DNA from: Streptococcus mitis SK579
GTDB lineage: Bacteria > Bacillota > Bacilli > Lactobacillales > Streptococcaceae
Reading direction: 5' to 3'
DNA length: 64,000 bases
Assembly: GCF_000257905.1 (NCBI RefSeq)
Contig: NZ_AJJL01000070.1
Coordinates: forward strand, 1-64,000
Shown: positions 30,595 through 39,860 of the stretch, one piece after another
Layout: each line of letters starts with the position of its first letter
Position numbering within the stretch: position 1 is the stretch's first letter
The notes under the pieces: model-generated
Told to the model about the DNA's origin: nothing
The model's input: the letters and a program-made list of their open reading frames with translations, nothing else
The model's database searches: none
Translations under genes and position numbers: made by a program

Positions 30595-31833
30595 ATGAAA
30601 TTTGTTGGACTTGTAGGATCAAACTACGATCAATCATATAACCGTAAACTCTTGGAATTTATCCGTCGTCACTTCAAACTTAAATTTGAATTAGAAGTTC
30701 TTGAAATTGATGAAGTTCCAATGTTTAACCAAGACGAAAAATGGGACGAAAGTTTCCAATTACGTTATTTATATAACAAAATTACTCGTGCTGATGGTGT
30801 TATCATCGCTACTCCTGAGCACAACCACACAATCTCAGCTTCCCTAAAATCTGTTCTTGAATGGCTTTCATACGAAGTTCATCCATTTGAAAACAAGCCA
30901 GTCATGATTGTGGGTGCTTCTTACTACGACCAAGGTACTTCTCGTGCCCAAGTTCACCTTCGTAAGATTCTTGATGCCCCAGGTGTCAATGCCTACACAC
31001 TTCCAGGAAATGAATTCCTTCTTGGTAAAGCTAAAGAAGCTTTTGATGTTGATGGAAATATCACAAATGAAGGAACTATTAATTTCCTTGAAACATGTTT
31101 AGACAACTTTGTAAAATATGTGGGAGTCGTTTCAAAATTGAAAAAACCAAAACCAATTGAGCCAGAAGATTTATATTGTACAAATTCAATTGCAACTACC
31201 ATCAAAGGTGTTGATCCAGATGATCCTGAATGGGTAGAAAAAGCTGCTGAACTTGTTGGAGCTGTTTCTGGAGATACTTACGTTAAATTAGACCACGGTA
31301 TCTTGACAGTTAACCAAATTGATATGTTCTTGAAGGCAATGCCATTTGAGTTGACATTTGCAGATGATAATAACCAATTCTTGTACTTTAATAACGCACA
31401 CCAAGATCCAAATACAATGTTTGGTAAACGTGTACGTGCTCAATCAGGAAACCGTTTAGGAACTGTACACGGTTCATTGCCAGACTCTAGAATGAAAAAC
31501 GTTGAATGGGTTGTCGGCGTATTGCGTAATGGGGACCAAGAATATGTCCGTACAATTGTGCCAGGAACACCAGAAGGCGTTATCAATACCCATAATTACC
31601 AAGCAATGTATTACCCAGATGGTTCATATGCTGGAATCAATGAGATTATCTTTAATTTCCAACCATGGCTTGACTGGTACCTCAATACAACTGGTCAACG
31701 TCTAGTTGGTGGAAATGCTGCAGCTCCTGCTGGAGGACATGGCGGAGCAGATGCTACATCTGGAGCTTCTGATGCAGGTGATGCTGGAAGTCACGGTGGT
31801 AGCGCAGACGCTACATCTGGAGCAAGTAACTAA
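30595..31833 (+). CDS. FMN reductase–PAS-like fusion with tandem flavinylation motifs
   Basis: This 412-residue protein has four parts. A flavodoxin-like FMN_red domain (about 1–185) carries GSNYDQSYNRKLLEF and ATPEHNHTISASLKSVLEWLS. A linker follows. A PAS-like domain (about 245–370) contains MPFELTFADDNNQFLYFN and resembles the PAS domain found after DUF438. A Gly/Ala-rich tail completes the protein. The tail has two copies of DATSGAS (386–392 and 405–411), each matching the ApbE acceptor pattern D-x-x-S/T-G-A-S/T, so Ser389 and Ser408 are candidate FMN sites. There is no signal peptide. Placed directly after apbE, it is most simply a covalently flavinylated cytosolic reductase. Its electron acceptor is unknown. 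Confidence 0.85.
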   Translation: MKFVGLVGSNYDQSYNRKLLEFIRRHFKLKFELEVLEIDEVPMFNQDEKWDESFQLRYLYNKITRADGVIIATPEHNHTISASLKSVLEWLSYEVHPFENKPVMIVGASYYDQGTSRAQVHLRKILDAPGVNAYTLPGNEFLLGKAKEAFDVDGNITNEGTINFLETCLDNFVKYVGVVSKLKKPKPIEPEDLYCTNSIATTIKGVDPDDPEWVEKAAELVGAVSGDTYVKLDHGILTVNQIDMFLKAMPFELTFADDNNQFLYFNNAHQDPNTMFGKRVRAQSGNRLGTVHGSLPDSRMKNVEWVVGVLRNGDQEYVRTIVPGTPEGVINTHNYQAMYYPDGSYAGINEIIFNFQPWLDWYLNTTGQRLVGGNAAAPAGGHGGADATSGASDAGDAGSHGGSADATSGASN

Positions 31834-31837
31834 TACT

Positions 31838-31906
31838 TTTAGGAACCATCTTGGTTCCTTTTTAAGTGACAAAAGACTAGCAATTTGTGTTTGCTAGTCT
31901 TTTGGT
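31838..31906 (+). terminator. Two successive terminators after the FMN reductase operon
   Basis: AGGAACC/GGTTCCT with T5 (31838–31864) is followed by AAAAGACTAGC/GCTAGTCTTTT (about 31870–31904). The second hairpin has A and T flanks and could also end the minus-strand DUF896 transcript. Confidence 0.85.
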
Positions 31907-31951
31907 TATTATTTCATCTATCTTTATTAAAATTAGATGCAGAAAATTATA

Positions 31952-32209
31952 TTATGAATTTGGGTCATCGAGACTACGACCGTGTAAACCTTTTTCACGT
32001 TGGACTTGGCGTAGTTTTTCTGGTGTAACATCGTTTCCTTCTTCGTCCACAATTTTGATTCCCTCAATGTGGTGACGAACAGAGCGACGATAACCTTCGA
32101 TGTACTCCTCACGTAGTTTAGCTTGTTCCACTTTTTCTTCTGGTGTCAAGCCTTCTGCTTTTTTCTTTTTAGCAAGCTCATTGATACGATCAATTTTTTT
32201 CTGATCCAT
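31952..32209 (-). CDS. DUF896 (YnzC-like) small protein
   Basis: The 85-residue, highly charged, helical protein has the DUF896 signature: [26 protein letters not shown] at the N-terminus and [17 protein letters not shown] in the middle. In Bacillus the YnzC family is small and of unclear function, one member being tied to the SOS response. It is the last gene after glyQ and glyS, 41 bases after the glyS stop, with AGGAG before the ATG. It is probably read through from the T-box-controlled transcript. No function is assigned. Confidence 0.88.
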   Translation of the reverse strand: MDQKKIDRINELAKKKKAEGLTPEEKVEQAKLREEYIEGYRRSVRHHIEGIKIVDEEGNDVTPEKLRQVQREKGLHGRSLDDPNS

Positions 32210-32250
32210 TTCTTCTCCTTTGTGATAAGATAAAGTCCGTTTATCAAATT

Positions 32251-34287
32251 TTATTTAGTGTTAATTTGGTTAAAACGTGCAAGTTTAGCTGCTTTTTGAG
32301 TTAAATGAGACAAGATAGCCAAGCGATTTTGACGAACAGCCTGATCTTCTGCCATTACCATGGTATTCTCAAAGAATGCATCAATGACTGGGCTAAGAGC
32401 AAAGAGTTGTTTCAATTGTTGACTGGCAGTACCTGACAAAACGAGTGATTCTACTGCTTCTGCCAAGGTTTTCTCTTCTTCATTCTCAAAGAGAGCTGAA
32501 TCAACTGTAGCAAATCCTTCTGCCTTCTCAGCCAAATTAAAGGCACGAGAAAGCGATTCAACAGATGGTTTGAAGTCTTCTTCCTTGCTCGCTTCTACGA
32601 GAGCACTTGCCGCTTCCAACATATCCGCCACAACAAAGTTTGATCCTGCAAGAACGGCTTCCTTGATGTCTTTTGGAGTAGAACCCATCATCTTATCAAC
32701 ACGAGCCTTGATAAAATCCATAACCTCTGCCTTATTTTCATAAGTCAAGCTGTCAAATTTCAATGCATAAAGGCTATCAATCAGCTCATCCATAGCAATA
32801 TGCCAACCAAAGGCATCCAAGATACGAACTACACCTTGAGTTGCACGACGAAGGGCATAAGGGTCATTAGAACCTGATGGAATCAAACCTACTGAGAAGA
32901 AACTCAAAATCGTATCCAATTTATCTGCAATGGCAAGCACTGCACCGACCTTACTCTCTGGAAGTTCTCCTTCGGCTGATGTAGGCATGTAGTGTTCACG
33001 AATAGCAGTTGCCACCGCTGGAGTTTCACCAGCAAGAAGGGCATATTTTTCACCCATAATTCCTTGGAGCTCATCAAATTCACCAACCATACCTGTTAAC
33101 AAGTCAAACTTGTAAATGGCAGCTGCGCGAGCTAGGTCAACTGTTTCATCCACTGACAAACCTGCTTTTTCTGCCAAGAGAATAGCAATCTGACCCGTAC
33201 GAATCATGTGTTCACGAAGGGAACCAATTTTCTCATGGAAGGTTACATTGTTTAATTTTTCAACAAGATCTGAAATAACCAATTTTTGGTCTTCACGCCA
33301 GAAGAATTCTCCGTCTTCCAACCGAGCTACCAAAACTTTTTCATTTCCTTTGATGACATTTTCCAAATGCTCTGCGTTTCCGTTACGAACAGAAATGAAG
33401 TTTGGCAAGAGTTTACCGTCTTGATCACGAACAACAAAGTAACGTTGGTGTTCTTTCATCGAAGTCACCAAAACTTCTTCTGGAACTTCAAGGTATTTGG
33501 CATCAAAACTTCCCATAAAGGCAGTTGGGTATTCAACCAAGTTCAAGACTTCATTAAGCAAATCCGCATCAATTTCGATACTTACACTGTGTTCAGCTTC
33601 GATTGCCTTAATTTGGTCAACAATCATTTGCTCACGTTCACGTGGATCTGCGATTACAAACTGCTTACGAAGATCTTCTTCATAGCTCAAAGCTGACTGA
33701 ATCTTGGTTTCTTTTCCTAAGAAACGATGGCCACGGCTCACACGCCCTCCCTTAATATCGAGAAAATCCAAATCAAACTCTTCTTCATCTAAAAGAACAG
33801 TTAAAGTGTGAACAGGACGAATGTATTCAAAGCTATTTCCAGCCCAGTGCATGCTGACAGGGAAAGTCAATGACTTCAAGACATCTACAACACCAGGAAC
33901 AATGTCTTCAACTGCTTGACCAATTTCTTCCTTAGTGACATAGACATATTCTTCACCCTTGATTTCACGGAATTCGATATCTTCAACAGTCAATCCTTTT
34001 CCACGGACAAATCCTTGAGCTGCTTTGGTGAAGTTCCCATCACTATCCAAGGCAATTTTCTTTGCTGGCCCCTTGAAATCTTCTGTCAAATCAGACTGTT
34101 TGTCTGCTAAACCAGTCACACGAACAGCCAAACGACGTGGTGTTGAGAAGGTTTGAATAGCTTCAAAAGACAGGCGGTTTTCCTTGAGGAAGGCTACCAT
34201 TTTTTCGCCCAGTTGTTTTTCACTTGGTGTGACAACATAGGCTGGTAATTCTTCAAGACCGAGTTCTACTAATAAGTTTTTTGTCAT
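32251..34287 (-). CDS. glyS: Glycyl-tRNA synthetase beta subunit
   Basis: GlyS is the tRNA-binding partner in the bacterial alpha2-beta2 glycyl-tRNA synthetase. The 678 residues begin [19 protein letters not shown], a hallmark of the family. An HD-like segment follows ([16 protein letters not shown] and [14 protein letters not shown] near 430–465), then a C-terminal anticodon-binding-like helical domain. Full length and intact. It follows glyQ on the same strand, but a 211-base gap with two perfect hairpins lies between them, larger than usual for this pair. Confidence 0.97.
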   Translation of the reverse strand: MTKNLLVELGLEELPAYVVTPSEKQLGEKMVAFLKENRLSFEAIQTFSTPRRLAVRVTGLADKQSDLTEDFKGPAKKIALDSDGNFTKAAQGFVRGKGLTVEDIEFREIKGEEYVYVTKEEIGQAVEDIVPGVVDVLKSLTFPVSMHWAGNSFEYIRPVHTLTVLLDEEEFDLDFLDIKGGRVSRGHRFLGKETKIQSALSYEEDLRKQFVIADPREREQMIVDQIKAIEAEHSVSIEIDADLLNEVLNLVEYPTAFMGSFDAKYLEVPEEVLVTSMKEHQRYFVVRDQDGKLLPNFISVRNGNAEHLENVIKGNEKVLVARLEDGEFFWREDQKLVISDLVEKLNNVTFHEKIGSLREHMIRTGQIAILLAEKAGLSVDETVDLARAAAIYKFDLLTGMVGEFDELQGIMGEKYALLAGETPAVATAIREHYMPTSAEGELPESKVGAVLAIADKLDTILSFFSVGLIPSGSNDPYALRRATQGVVRILDAFGWHIAMDELIDSLYALKFDSLTYENKAEVMDFIKARVDKMMGSTPKDIKEAVLAGSNFVVADMLEAASALVEASKEEDFKPSVESLSRAFNLAEKAEGFATVDSALFENEEEKTLAEAVESLVLSGTASQQLKQLFALSPVIDAFFENTMVMAEDQAVRQNRLAILSHLTQKAAKLARFNQINTK

Positions 34288-34373
34288 GTTTTTTCTCCGA
34301 AAAGTATCTTTTTATTTTCCAGTGTGCCTTATGTGATTGGCACGCAAGCAACCAACCTCGTTGTTTCATTGCT

Positions 34374-34431
34374 AAAATTGGAGTCAAAAGTCTCCAATTT
34401 TGCCTAGTATCCTTAGCTTCACTAAGGATAC
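34374..34431 (-). repeat. Two adjacent perfect hairpins between glyQ and glyS
   Basis: GTATCCTTAG/CTAAGGATAC (10-bp stem, 34407–34431) is followed in the transcript by AAAATTGGAG/CTCCAATTTT (10-bp stem, 34374–34401). The second ends in TTTT and could act as a partial terminator or a processing site. The rest of the 211-base gap has no recognised gene. Confidence 0.65.
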
Positions 34432-34498
34432 ATTCATCACTACGGCAACTGGTTCAGGGCTCACACTGTTCGCCCATTTTCGTAATTTGTCACTCTCT

Positions 34499-35416
34499 TT
34501 ATTCTGCGTCTTCTGCTAAGAGTTTAGCTCGTGTTTCTTCATCCAAAAGTGGGTAGCCTAGGCGTTTGCGCTCTGCAACAAAGGTTTTGGCTACGACACG
34601 GGCCAAGTTACGGATACGAGCGATATAGCCTGCGCGCTCTGTTACAGATACTGCACCACGCGCGTCAAGCAGGTTAAAGGTGTGTGAACATTTGAGAACA
34701 TAGTCATAGGCAGGGTGAACCAAACCTTCTTCCAAAGCACGACCAGCTTCTTTTTCAAACTTATCAAAGTTTTCCAACAACATTTCTTGGTCAGAAATTT
34801 CAAACGAATATTTTGAGTGCTCATACTCAGGCTGGATAAAGATTTCTCCGTATTTTACACCATCAGCCCACTCGATATCATAGACAGAGTCTACTTCTTG
34901 AATGTAAGAAGCCAAACGCTCCAAACCATAGGTAACTTCCGCAGTCACAGGGCCAGTTGCCAATCCACCAACTTGTTGGAAATAAGTGAACTGAGTGATT
35001 TCCATACCATCAAGCCAAACTTCCCAACCAAGACCAGCTGAACCAGTTGATGGGTTTTCCCAGTTATCCTCAACAAAACGAATATCGTGTTCCAAAGGAT
35101 TGATTCCCAATTTTTCTAAAGACTCAAGATAAAGTTCTTGGATATTTGATGGAGAAGGCTTCATAACCACTTGGAATTGGTGGTGTTGGTATAGACGGTT
35201 AGGGTTTTCCCCGTAACGACCGTCAGCAGGACGACGTGATGGCTCTACATACGCTGCATTCCACGGCTCAGGTCCAATAGCACGAAGGAAAGTGTAAGGA
35301 CTCATTGTCCCCGCACCTTTTTCATTATCATAAGCCTGCATAAGCATACAACCTTGGTCATTCCAAAATTGTTGCAAAGTCAAAATAATTTCTTGAAATG
35401 TTAATTTCTTAGACAT
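34499..35416 (-). CDS. glyQ: Glycyl-tRNA synthetase alpha subunit
   Basis: GlyQ holds the class II catalytic site that activates glycine and charges tRNA-Gly with GlyS. From ATG 35416 it is 305 residues, starting [18 protein letters not shown], the usual length. The open frame continues to 35452, but AAGGAG lies seven bases before 35416. Class II motif 2 residues lie around [18 protein letters not shown] (about 62–79), and [14 protein letters not shown] lies near 268. A near-copy of its ribosome site and first codons occurs 174 bases upstream as a short ORF. Confidence 0.97.
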   Translation of the reverse strand: MSKKLTFQEIILTLQQFWNDQGCMLMQAYDNEKGAGTMSPYTFLRAIGPEPWNAAYVEPSRRPADGRYGENPNRLYQHHQFQVVMKPSPSNIQELYLESLEKLGINPLEHDIRFVEDNWENPSTGSAGLGWEVWLDGMEITQFTYFQQVGGLATGPVTAEVTYGLERLASYIQEVDSVYDIEWADGVKYGEIFIQPEYEHSKYSFEISDQEMLLENFDKFEKEAGRALEEGLVHPAYDYVLKCSHTFNLLDARGAVSVTERAGYIARIRNLARVVAKTFVAERKRLGYPLLDEETRAKLLAEDAE

Positions 35417-35456
35417 TGAATACTCCTTAATAAAAATAATTTCTTGCGACACGAGT

Positions 35457-35512
35457 CTGCCTCGTCGATTATACGAGGCAAGACGAGTTAGTACTGCGTC
35501 TAGCTCAGCACC
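35457..35512 (-). repeat. Structured spacer between the duplicated glyQ start and glyQ
   Basis: GCCTCGT (35459–35465) and ACGAGGC (35473–35479) form a hairpin around a seven-base loop containing TATAAT on the minus strand. CAGTACTAGGGTGCTGAG just before it can also fold. The composition is more GC-rich than its neighbours, as if inserted. Confidence 0.4.
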
Positions 35513-35590
35513 CTAGTACTGAGCGTGGGGCAGTCCGACTGTAAGGAGGTTTCTGCCACTGATGCAGTAGAAAGTCAATTTTTTAGACAT
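35513..35590 (-). CDS. Short upstream ORF that duplicates the glyQ start
   Basis: ATG at 35590 is preceded by AAAGGAG and opens a 25-codon frame whose first seven residues, MSKKLTF, equal the GlyQ N-terminus with different codons. It then diverges to a stop at 35513. The flanks TTAAAGGAGTAAACAATG and TTAAGGAGTATTCAATG of glyQ are also near-copies. It may be an accidental duplication left by an insertion, or a translated leader. No function is assigned. Confidence 0.4.
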   Translation of the reverse strand: MSKKLTFYCISGRNLLTVGLPHAQY

Positions 35591-35625
35591 TGTTTACTCC
35601 TTTAATTTATATTATCTTCCTAGAT

Positions 35626-35997
35626 TTATTTATCAAGCAACCAAGAAAAGGCTGGGTCCTGAAAAATATGACGTTTAGGAACAGTTTGTAAATTCTGATC
35701 GCATTCATCTATTGTACCTAATTTCAAAGCACAGACTTCTGGTATATTTTCTTGAACAGTGAAAATTTGACTATGACAGTTCTGGCAGTAATAACGCTGT
35801 TTTCCTGGAGAAGAACTATAGGAAACAAGCTTTTCTTTTCCATGTAATACTAGCTTTTCACTGCTAACTTTAGCATTAACTGTATAGGCAGACGCAGTTG
35901 CTTTCCGACAGAATGAGCAATGACAAAAAACTAATTCCGATAATTCCTCATCTAGAGTGTAGGTCACTGCTTTACATAAACAAGATCCTTTAAGCAT
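35626..35997 (-). CDS. GFA/CENP-V domain zinc-binding protein
   Basis: The 123 residues match the glutathione-dependent formaldehyde-activating (GFA, DUF636) fold. GSCLCKAV lies at 4–11, CHCSFCRK near 27 and YCQNCHSQIF near 68 supply the zinc cysteines of the family. The founding member speeds formation of S-hydroxymethylglutathione, but most homologues are uncharacterised, and no formaldehyde dehydrogenase is nearby. It lies directly behind a glycine T-box leader and ahead of glyQ, so its expression should rise when tRNA-Gly is uncharged. That link suggests a role in glycine or one-carbon metabolism, which is inference. Confidence 0.88.
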   Translation of the reverse strand: MLKGSCLCKAVTYTLDEELSELVFCHCSFCRKATASAYTVNAKVSSEKLVLHGKEKLVSYSSSPGKQRYYCQNCHSQIFTVQENIPEVCALKLGTIDECDQNLQTVPKRHIFQDPAFSWLLDK

Positions 35998-36031
35998 TAT
36001 GCTCCTTTCTACTTAGGCATTAGATGAATTC

Positions 36032-36217
36032 AAAAAGAACCGCATTTCAACACCCAAGCCTTGCGACTAGGGGCGTCAGAAACGCGGTTCCACCCTAATT
36101 TATTACTTCATTGTTTTTGAAAATACTACAGAAAGCGCCAGTTCTTTATTTTGCCCTACTTGGCTCCCACTATCCCAAGCTCGCTTGAAGAACGCCATAA
36201 GACTTTCTTTCCTGCAG
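36032..36217 (-). promoter_or_regulatory. Glycine T-box leader
   Basis: The minus strand carries the T-box sequence AGGGTGGAACCGCG (36083–36096). A Stem I base pairs CTGCAGGAAAG with CTTTCTGTAG, and the specifier GGC (36137–36139, Gly codon) sits on its 3' side. The alternative terminator pairs GAACCGCGTTTC with GAAATGCGGTTC and ends in T5 (36032–36090). Uncharged tRNA-Gly should stabilise the antiterminator and allow reading into the GFA gene, glyQ, glyS and DUF896. Confidence 0.93.
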
Positions 36218-36220
36218 ACT

Positions 36221-36249
36221 ATTATATCAAAAATTGGAACAATGTACAA
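36221..36249 (-). promoter_or_regulatory. Promoter of the T-box operon
   Basis: TTGTAC (36244–36249) and TATAAT (36221–36226) are 17 bases apart on the minus strand, just before T-box Stem I. Confidence 0.75.
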
Positions 36250-36265
36250 TTCTTTTTATGATTTT

Positions 36266-37108
36266 CTAGAAATCCATATCATCAACTCGTGGAGCACCAG
36301 ACTGAACAACTATCGTTTTTAAGGCTTCACACTCCTCATGACTCAATTCGATTTCAAAACAATCAAGATTAGCTTGAATACGAGAAGCTGTGACAGATTT
36401 TGGAAGTGGTAAAAATCCTTCTGCTAAGCTCCAGGCCAAGGCTATCTGAGCAACCGATTTTCCATGATTTGCTGCGATTTCTTGGACTTCCTTACTATCA
36501 AATAATTCTCCCTGACCAAAAGGTCCCCAAGCTTCCAATAAAATTCCTTTTTCTCGACAGTAATCTACGACTTCCTCTTGATAGACACCTGGCGCCAAAC
36601 GAACTTGATTGACCGCAGGAAGAATTTTTGCTGTTGCAAGCAAGGCATCCAAATGATGGGGAAGGAAATTACTAACCCCGATAGCACGGATTTTGCCTTC
36701 TTGATAAAGCTCCTCCATCGCTCTCCAGACTTCTGAATTTCGGATTTTCCATTGGTCATTTTCTCTGAGCGGTTTTGGATTTGGCCAATGAATCAAATAC
36801 AAATCCAAATATTCCAAGCCCAGCTTCTCTAAAGACTCTTCAAAAGCCTGACGAGCTTGCTCATAGTTATGATTTCTATTCCAGAGTTTGCTGGTTACAA
36901 AAATTTCCTCACGCGGAACGCCACTATCTTGAATGGCACGACCAACGCTTTCTTCATTTTTATAAATAGCTGCCGTATCGATATGGCGATAGCCTGCCTT
37001 TAAAGCCTCTAGAACAGCTTGATAGGCAATCTCCCCATTTTCAGCCTTCCAGGTTCCAAATCCTAGAACTGGAATTGGAACGCCATTATTTAAAGTATAA
37101 GATTTCAT
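36266..37108 (-). CDS. Aldo/keto reductase
   Basis: The 280-residue NADPH-dependent oxidoreductase is of the 2,5-diketo-gluconate/YtbE-type branch. The catalytic tetrad is visible: Asp and Tyr in HIDTAAIYKNE (about 42–52), Lys in VTSKLWNRN (about 75) and His in LIHWPNPKP (about 108). GVSNFLPHHL near 145 and PLPKSVTASRI near 235 are the cofactor segments. It reduces aldehydes or ketones, possibly methylglyoxal, but the substrate cannot be read. It is monocistronic in appearance, lying between pgdA and the T-box promoter on the same strand. Confidence 0.92.
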   Translation of the reverse strand: MKSYTLNNGVPIPVLGFGTWKAENGEIAYQAVLEALKAGYRHIDTAAIYKNEESVGRAIQDSGVPREEIFVTSKLWNRNHNYEQARQAFEESLEKLGLEYLDLYLIHWPNPKPLRENDQWKIRNSEVWRAMEELYQEGKIRAIGVSNFLPHHLDALLATAKILPAVNQVRLAPGVYQEEVVDYCREKGILLEAWGPFGQGELFDSKEVQEIAANHGKSVAQIALAWSLAEGFLPLPKSVTASRIQANLDCFEIELSHEECEALKTIVVQSGAPRVDDMDF

Positions 37109-37186
37109 TATTTTTCCTTTCTAAATTAGAAGAAAATCCAAAGAAACAAATTCTCAAAGAAAACTTATCTCTTTAGATTTTATGTA

Positions 37187-38578
37187 TTATTGGTCACGGT
37201 CGAAATAGAGTTGGTGAGGTTTAAGACGAGAATTTAACAAATCTGGTACAGTTACAAAGTCATAACCTTGCCCTTTCAAATAGTCAATAACCTTTGGTAG
37301 AGCATTTACTGTCTCAGCATGGATATCATGCATGAGAATAATAGAACCATTCTTGACTTCACGCTGAATTTCTGTCAAAATAGCTGCTTCATTTTTACTC
37401 TTCCAGTCCAGACTATCCACATCCCACATAATAAAACTCAAATCGAGGCTATTGCGAATGTCATCTGTAATGGCTCCATAAGGCGGACGCATAAGTTTAG
37501 AACTAGAGCCCAGCACCTTAGTTAGCGCATCCTCAGTATCAGTAATTTGTTTTTTAGCCTCATCAAGAGAAAGTTTTGAAAGAACGGGATGACTCCAACT
37601 ATGGTTTCCAATAACATGGCCATCTGCTTTCATGCGTTTCAAAATCTCTTCATTGCCAGAAACATTCTTACCTAAAACGAAGAAAGTTGCCTTAATACCA
37701 TACTTAGAAAGTGTATCTAATGCTTGAGTTGTCGTTGCAGGATTTGGTCCATCATCAAAAGTCAAGGCCACTACTTTACGATTTTTCTTCTCAAAATAAG
37801 CCTTATAAAGTTCTGCATCCTTATCTAATAAATAAGAAGACTGAATAACTTCAAAAAAACTAGATACTGGCAAGGCAATCTCATCCAGATTTTCAACTGT
37901 CTGACTTGGATAAAGGATAATCTGACTATCCTTGTAATCAAAATTCCATGCAGACAAGTCTTGGTCAGAGAAGCTTTTAACAAGCTGATCGACCTTCTCT
38001 TGCTCCAATTTCTTACCCTCTAAGAAAGCAGTCATTTCTTTTATCAGTTGCTCTTTTGCCTTACTAGCATCTGAAAATAATTGATCGAGTGTAAAAGGTT
38101 TGCCATCTTCTGTCAAATGGACTTTTGCCAGATTAGTTTTTTCAGTCTCCTCAACTTTTAACGAAGTTAGATCATAGACTTGTTTCATCACACTTCGGTT
38201 GACAATCCCTTTTAAAGGCGAATCCTGTTCCTCCGTATAATAAAAAACCAGATTTTCTTTATCTTCCAGATTTTCCTTAATATCCTGTGTCATGATGTCT
38301 TTTACAGACGAAATCACTTGCTCCCCTTGAAGAGGATAATAGGCAATCACTTCGGCTTGTCCCTTACGAAAATGATCCTTCTGATTCCCCTCACTCAATT
38401 GATCATCTTTCTCTTTTTTGAGAGATTCAATCTTTTGTTCAAAACTTTGTTTTGTGTATATTTTGTATCCAATTATTGAACCTAGGACACAAATACTAAC
38501 TGCAAATATGGCTACTAGGGTTAGTAAACCAATTCTCTTTTTATCGCGCTCAACACGCTTTGCTCTACTTTTATCCAT
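37187..38578 (-). CDS. pgdA: Peptidoglycan N-acetylglucosamine deacetylase
   Basis: PgdA deacetylates GlcNAc in cell-wall glycan, giving lysozyme resistance. The 463 residues have a basic N-terminus with one membrane span (about 17–37), a long extracytoplasmic middle domain and a C-terminal NodB polysaccharide deacetylase domain. All motifs are present: catalytic base in [11 protein letters not shown], zinc histidines in [20 protein letters not shown] and the catalytic acid histidine in [10 protein letters not shown]. Length and order match the pneumococcal enzyme. It is monocistronic, with metK transcribed separately downstream. Confidence 0.96.
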   Translation of the reverse strand: MDKSRAKRVERDKKRIGLLTLVAIFAVSICVLGSIIGYKIYTKQSFEQKIESLKKEKDDQLSEGNQKDHFRKGQAEVIAYYPLQGEQVISSVKDIMTQDIKENLEDKENLVFYYTEEQDSPLKGIVNRSVMKQVYDLTSLKVEETEKTNLAKVHLTEDGKPFTLDQLFSDASKAKEQLIKEMTAFLEGKKLEQEKVDQLVKSFSDQDLSAWNFDYKDSQIILYPSQTVENLDEIALPVSSFFEVIQSSYLLDKDAELYKAYFEKKNRKVVALTFDDGPNPATTTQALDTLSKYGIKATFFVLGKNVSGNEEILKRMKADGHVIGNHSWSHPVLSKLSLDEAKKQITDTEDALTKVLGSSSKLMRPPYGAITDDIRNSLDLSFIMWDVDSLDWKSKNEAAILTEIQREVKNGSIILMHDIHAETVNALPKVIDYLKGQGYDFVTVPDLLNSRLKPHQLYFDRDQ

Positions 38579-38637
38579 AGGACTATCATATCAAATTCAA
38601 GCTATAATTTCAATGATTTTGAAGGAAATAGTATATT

Positions 38638-38660
38638 AAAAGAGGGGAAATCCCCTCTTA
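38638..38660 (-). terminator. metK terminator
   Basis: AAGAGGGGA/TCCCCTCTT with a three-base loop and TTTT on the minus strand, immediately after the metK stop. Confidence 0.85.
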
Positions 38661-38665
38661 AGATT

Positions 38666-39856
38666 TTATTTTACAGCTTCTTTCAAGGCTTCTACCTTGT
38701 CCAAGCGTTCCCATGGAAGATCAATATCTGTACGTCCCATGTGTCCGTAAGCCGCTGTTTGACGGTAGATTGGACGTTTAAGGTCAAGCATTTGGATAAT
38801 TCCTGCAGGACGAAGGTCAAAGATTTGACGAGCCGCTTTTTCAAGTTTGCTTTCAGCTACTGTTCCTGTACCAAAAGTATCAATACGGACAGAAACAGGC
38901 TGGGCAACACCGATAGCATAAGCCAATTGCACTTCTGCTTTCTTTGCAAGACCTGCTGCAACGATATTCTTTGCAATGTAGCGAGCTGCATAAGAAGCTG
39001 AACGATCCACCTTAGTCGCATCCTTACCAGAGAAGGCACCACCACCATGACGAGAGTAGCCACCATAAGTATCTACGATAATCTTACGACCAGTCAAACC
39101 TGAGTCCCCTTGAGGACCACCGATTACAAAACGACCTGTCGGATTGATAAAGAATTTTGTCTTATCATCAAGATAAGAAGATGGAATAACTTCTTTGATG
39201 ACCTTGTCAATCACATCTTGATGGATTTGTTCATTGCTAACTTCTGGATCATGCTGAGTAGAAATAACGACTGTATCCACGCGCACTGGCTGGTCATTTT
39301 CATCATATTCAACTGTAACTTGAGATTTAGCATCTGGACGAAGATAGCTGATTTCACCAGACTTACGAAGCTCTGATAAACGACGAACCAACTTGTGACT
39401 GAGTGAGATTGGAAGTGGCATGAGTTCTTCTGTTTCATCTACCGCAAAACCAAACATGAGACCTTGGTCTCCAGCTCCAATCAAATCAAGTGGATCTTGA
39501 TCTGCATTCCCACGAACCTCCAAGGCTTCGTTAACACCTTGAGCAATATCTGGTGATTGCTCCACCAAAGATGGGTGTACTCCCACCGTTTCAGCAGAAA
39601 ATCCATATTCTGTATTGGTATAACCAATCTCTGCAATGGTATCACGAACCACACGATTAATATCTACATAAGCTGTAGTTGAAATTTCACCAAATACATG
39701 AACTGAGCCAGTATAAACCGCTGTCTCAGCAGCAACGTGTGCCTCTGGATCCTTTGCTAAAATAGCATCCAAGATAGCATCTGAAATTTGGTCTGCGATC
39801 TTATCCGGATGCCCCTCAGATACAGATTCAGACGTGAATAATTTACGTTCTGACAT
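38666..39856 (-). CDS. metK: S-adenosylmethionine synthetase
   Basis: MetK makes SAM from ATP and methionine. The 396 residues are full length. The N-terminal [21 protein letters not shown] (His near 16) binds ATP phosphates. [10 protein letters not shown] lies near 125, and the methionine loop and P-loop-like segment [17 protein letters not shown] near 270 complete the site. The ribosome site GGGGGG immediately before the ATG is the expression platform of an S_MK SAM riboswitch, so the enzyme is shut off by its own product at translation. Confidence 0.98.
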   Translation of the reverse strand: MSERKLFTSESVSEGHPDKIADQISDAILDAILAKDPEAHVAAETAVYTGSVHVFGEISTTAYVDINRVVRDTIAEIGYTNTEYGFSAETVGVHPSLVEQSPDIAQGVNEALEVRGNADQDPLDLIGAGDQGLMFGFAVDETEELMPLPISLSHKLVRRLSELRKSGEISYLRPDAKSQVTVEYDENDQPVRVDTVVISTQHDPEVSNEQIHQDVIDKVIKEVIPSSYLDDKTKFFINPTGRFVIGGPQGDSGLTGRKIIVDTYGGYSRHGGGAFSGKDATKVDRSASYAARYIAKNIVAAGLAKKAEVQLAYAIGVAQPVSVRIDTFGTGTVAESKLEKAARQIFDLRPAGIIQMLDLKRPIYRQTAAYGHMGRTDIDLPWERLDKVEALKEAVK

Positions 39857-39860
39857 AAAA

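Noticed and set aside
31706-31897. Repetitive plus-strand frame over the tail of the FMN reductase fusion
   Set aside because: It is the alternate frame of the Gly/Ala-rich tail, whose main frame is continuous with the reductase and carries the flavinylation motifs.
33286-33696. 136-codon plus-strand frame opposite glyS
   Set aside because: Antisense shadow; glyS is conserved and complete on the other strand.
35417-35452. Longer glyQ start at 35452
   Set aside because: No ribosome site precedes it, and the extra residues come from the spacer; AAGGAG is placed for 35416.
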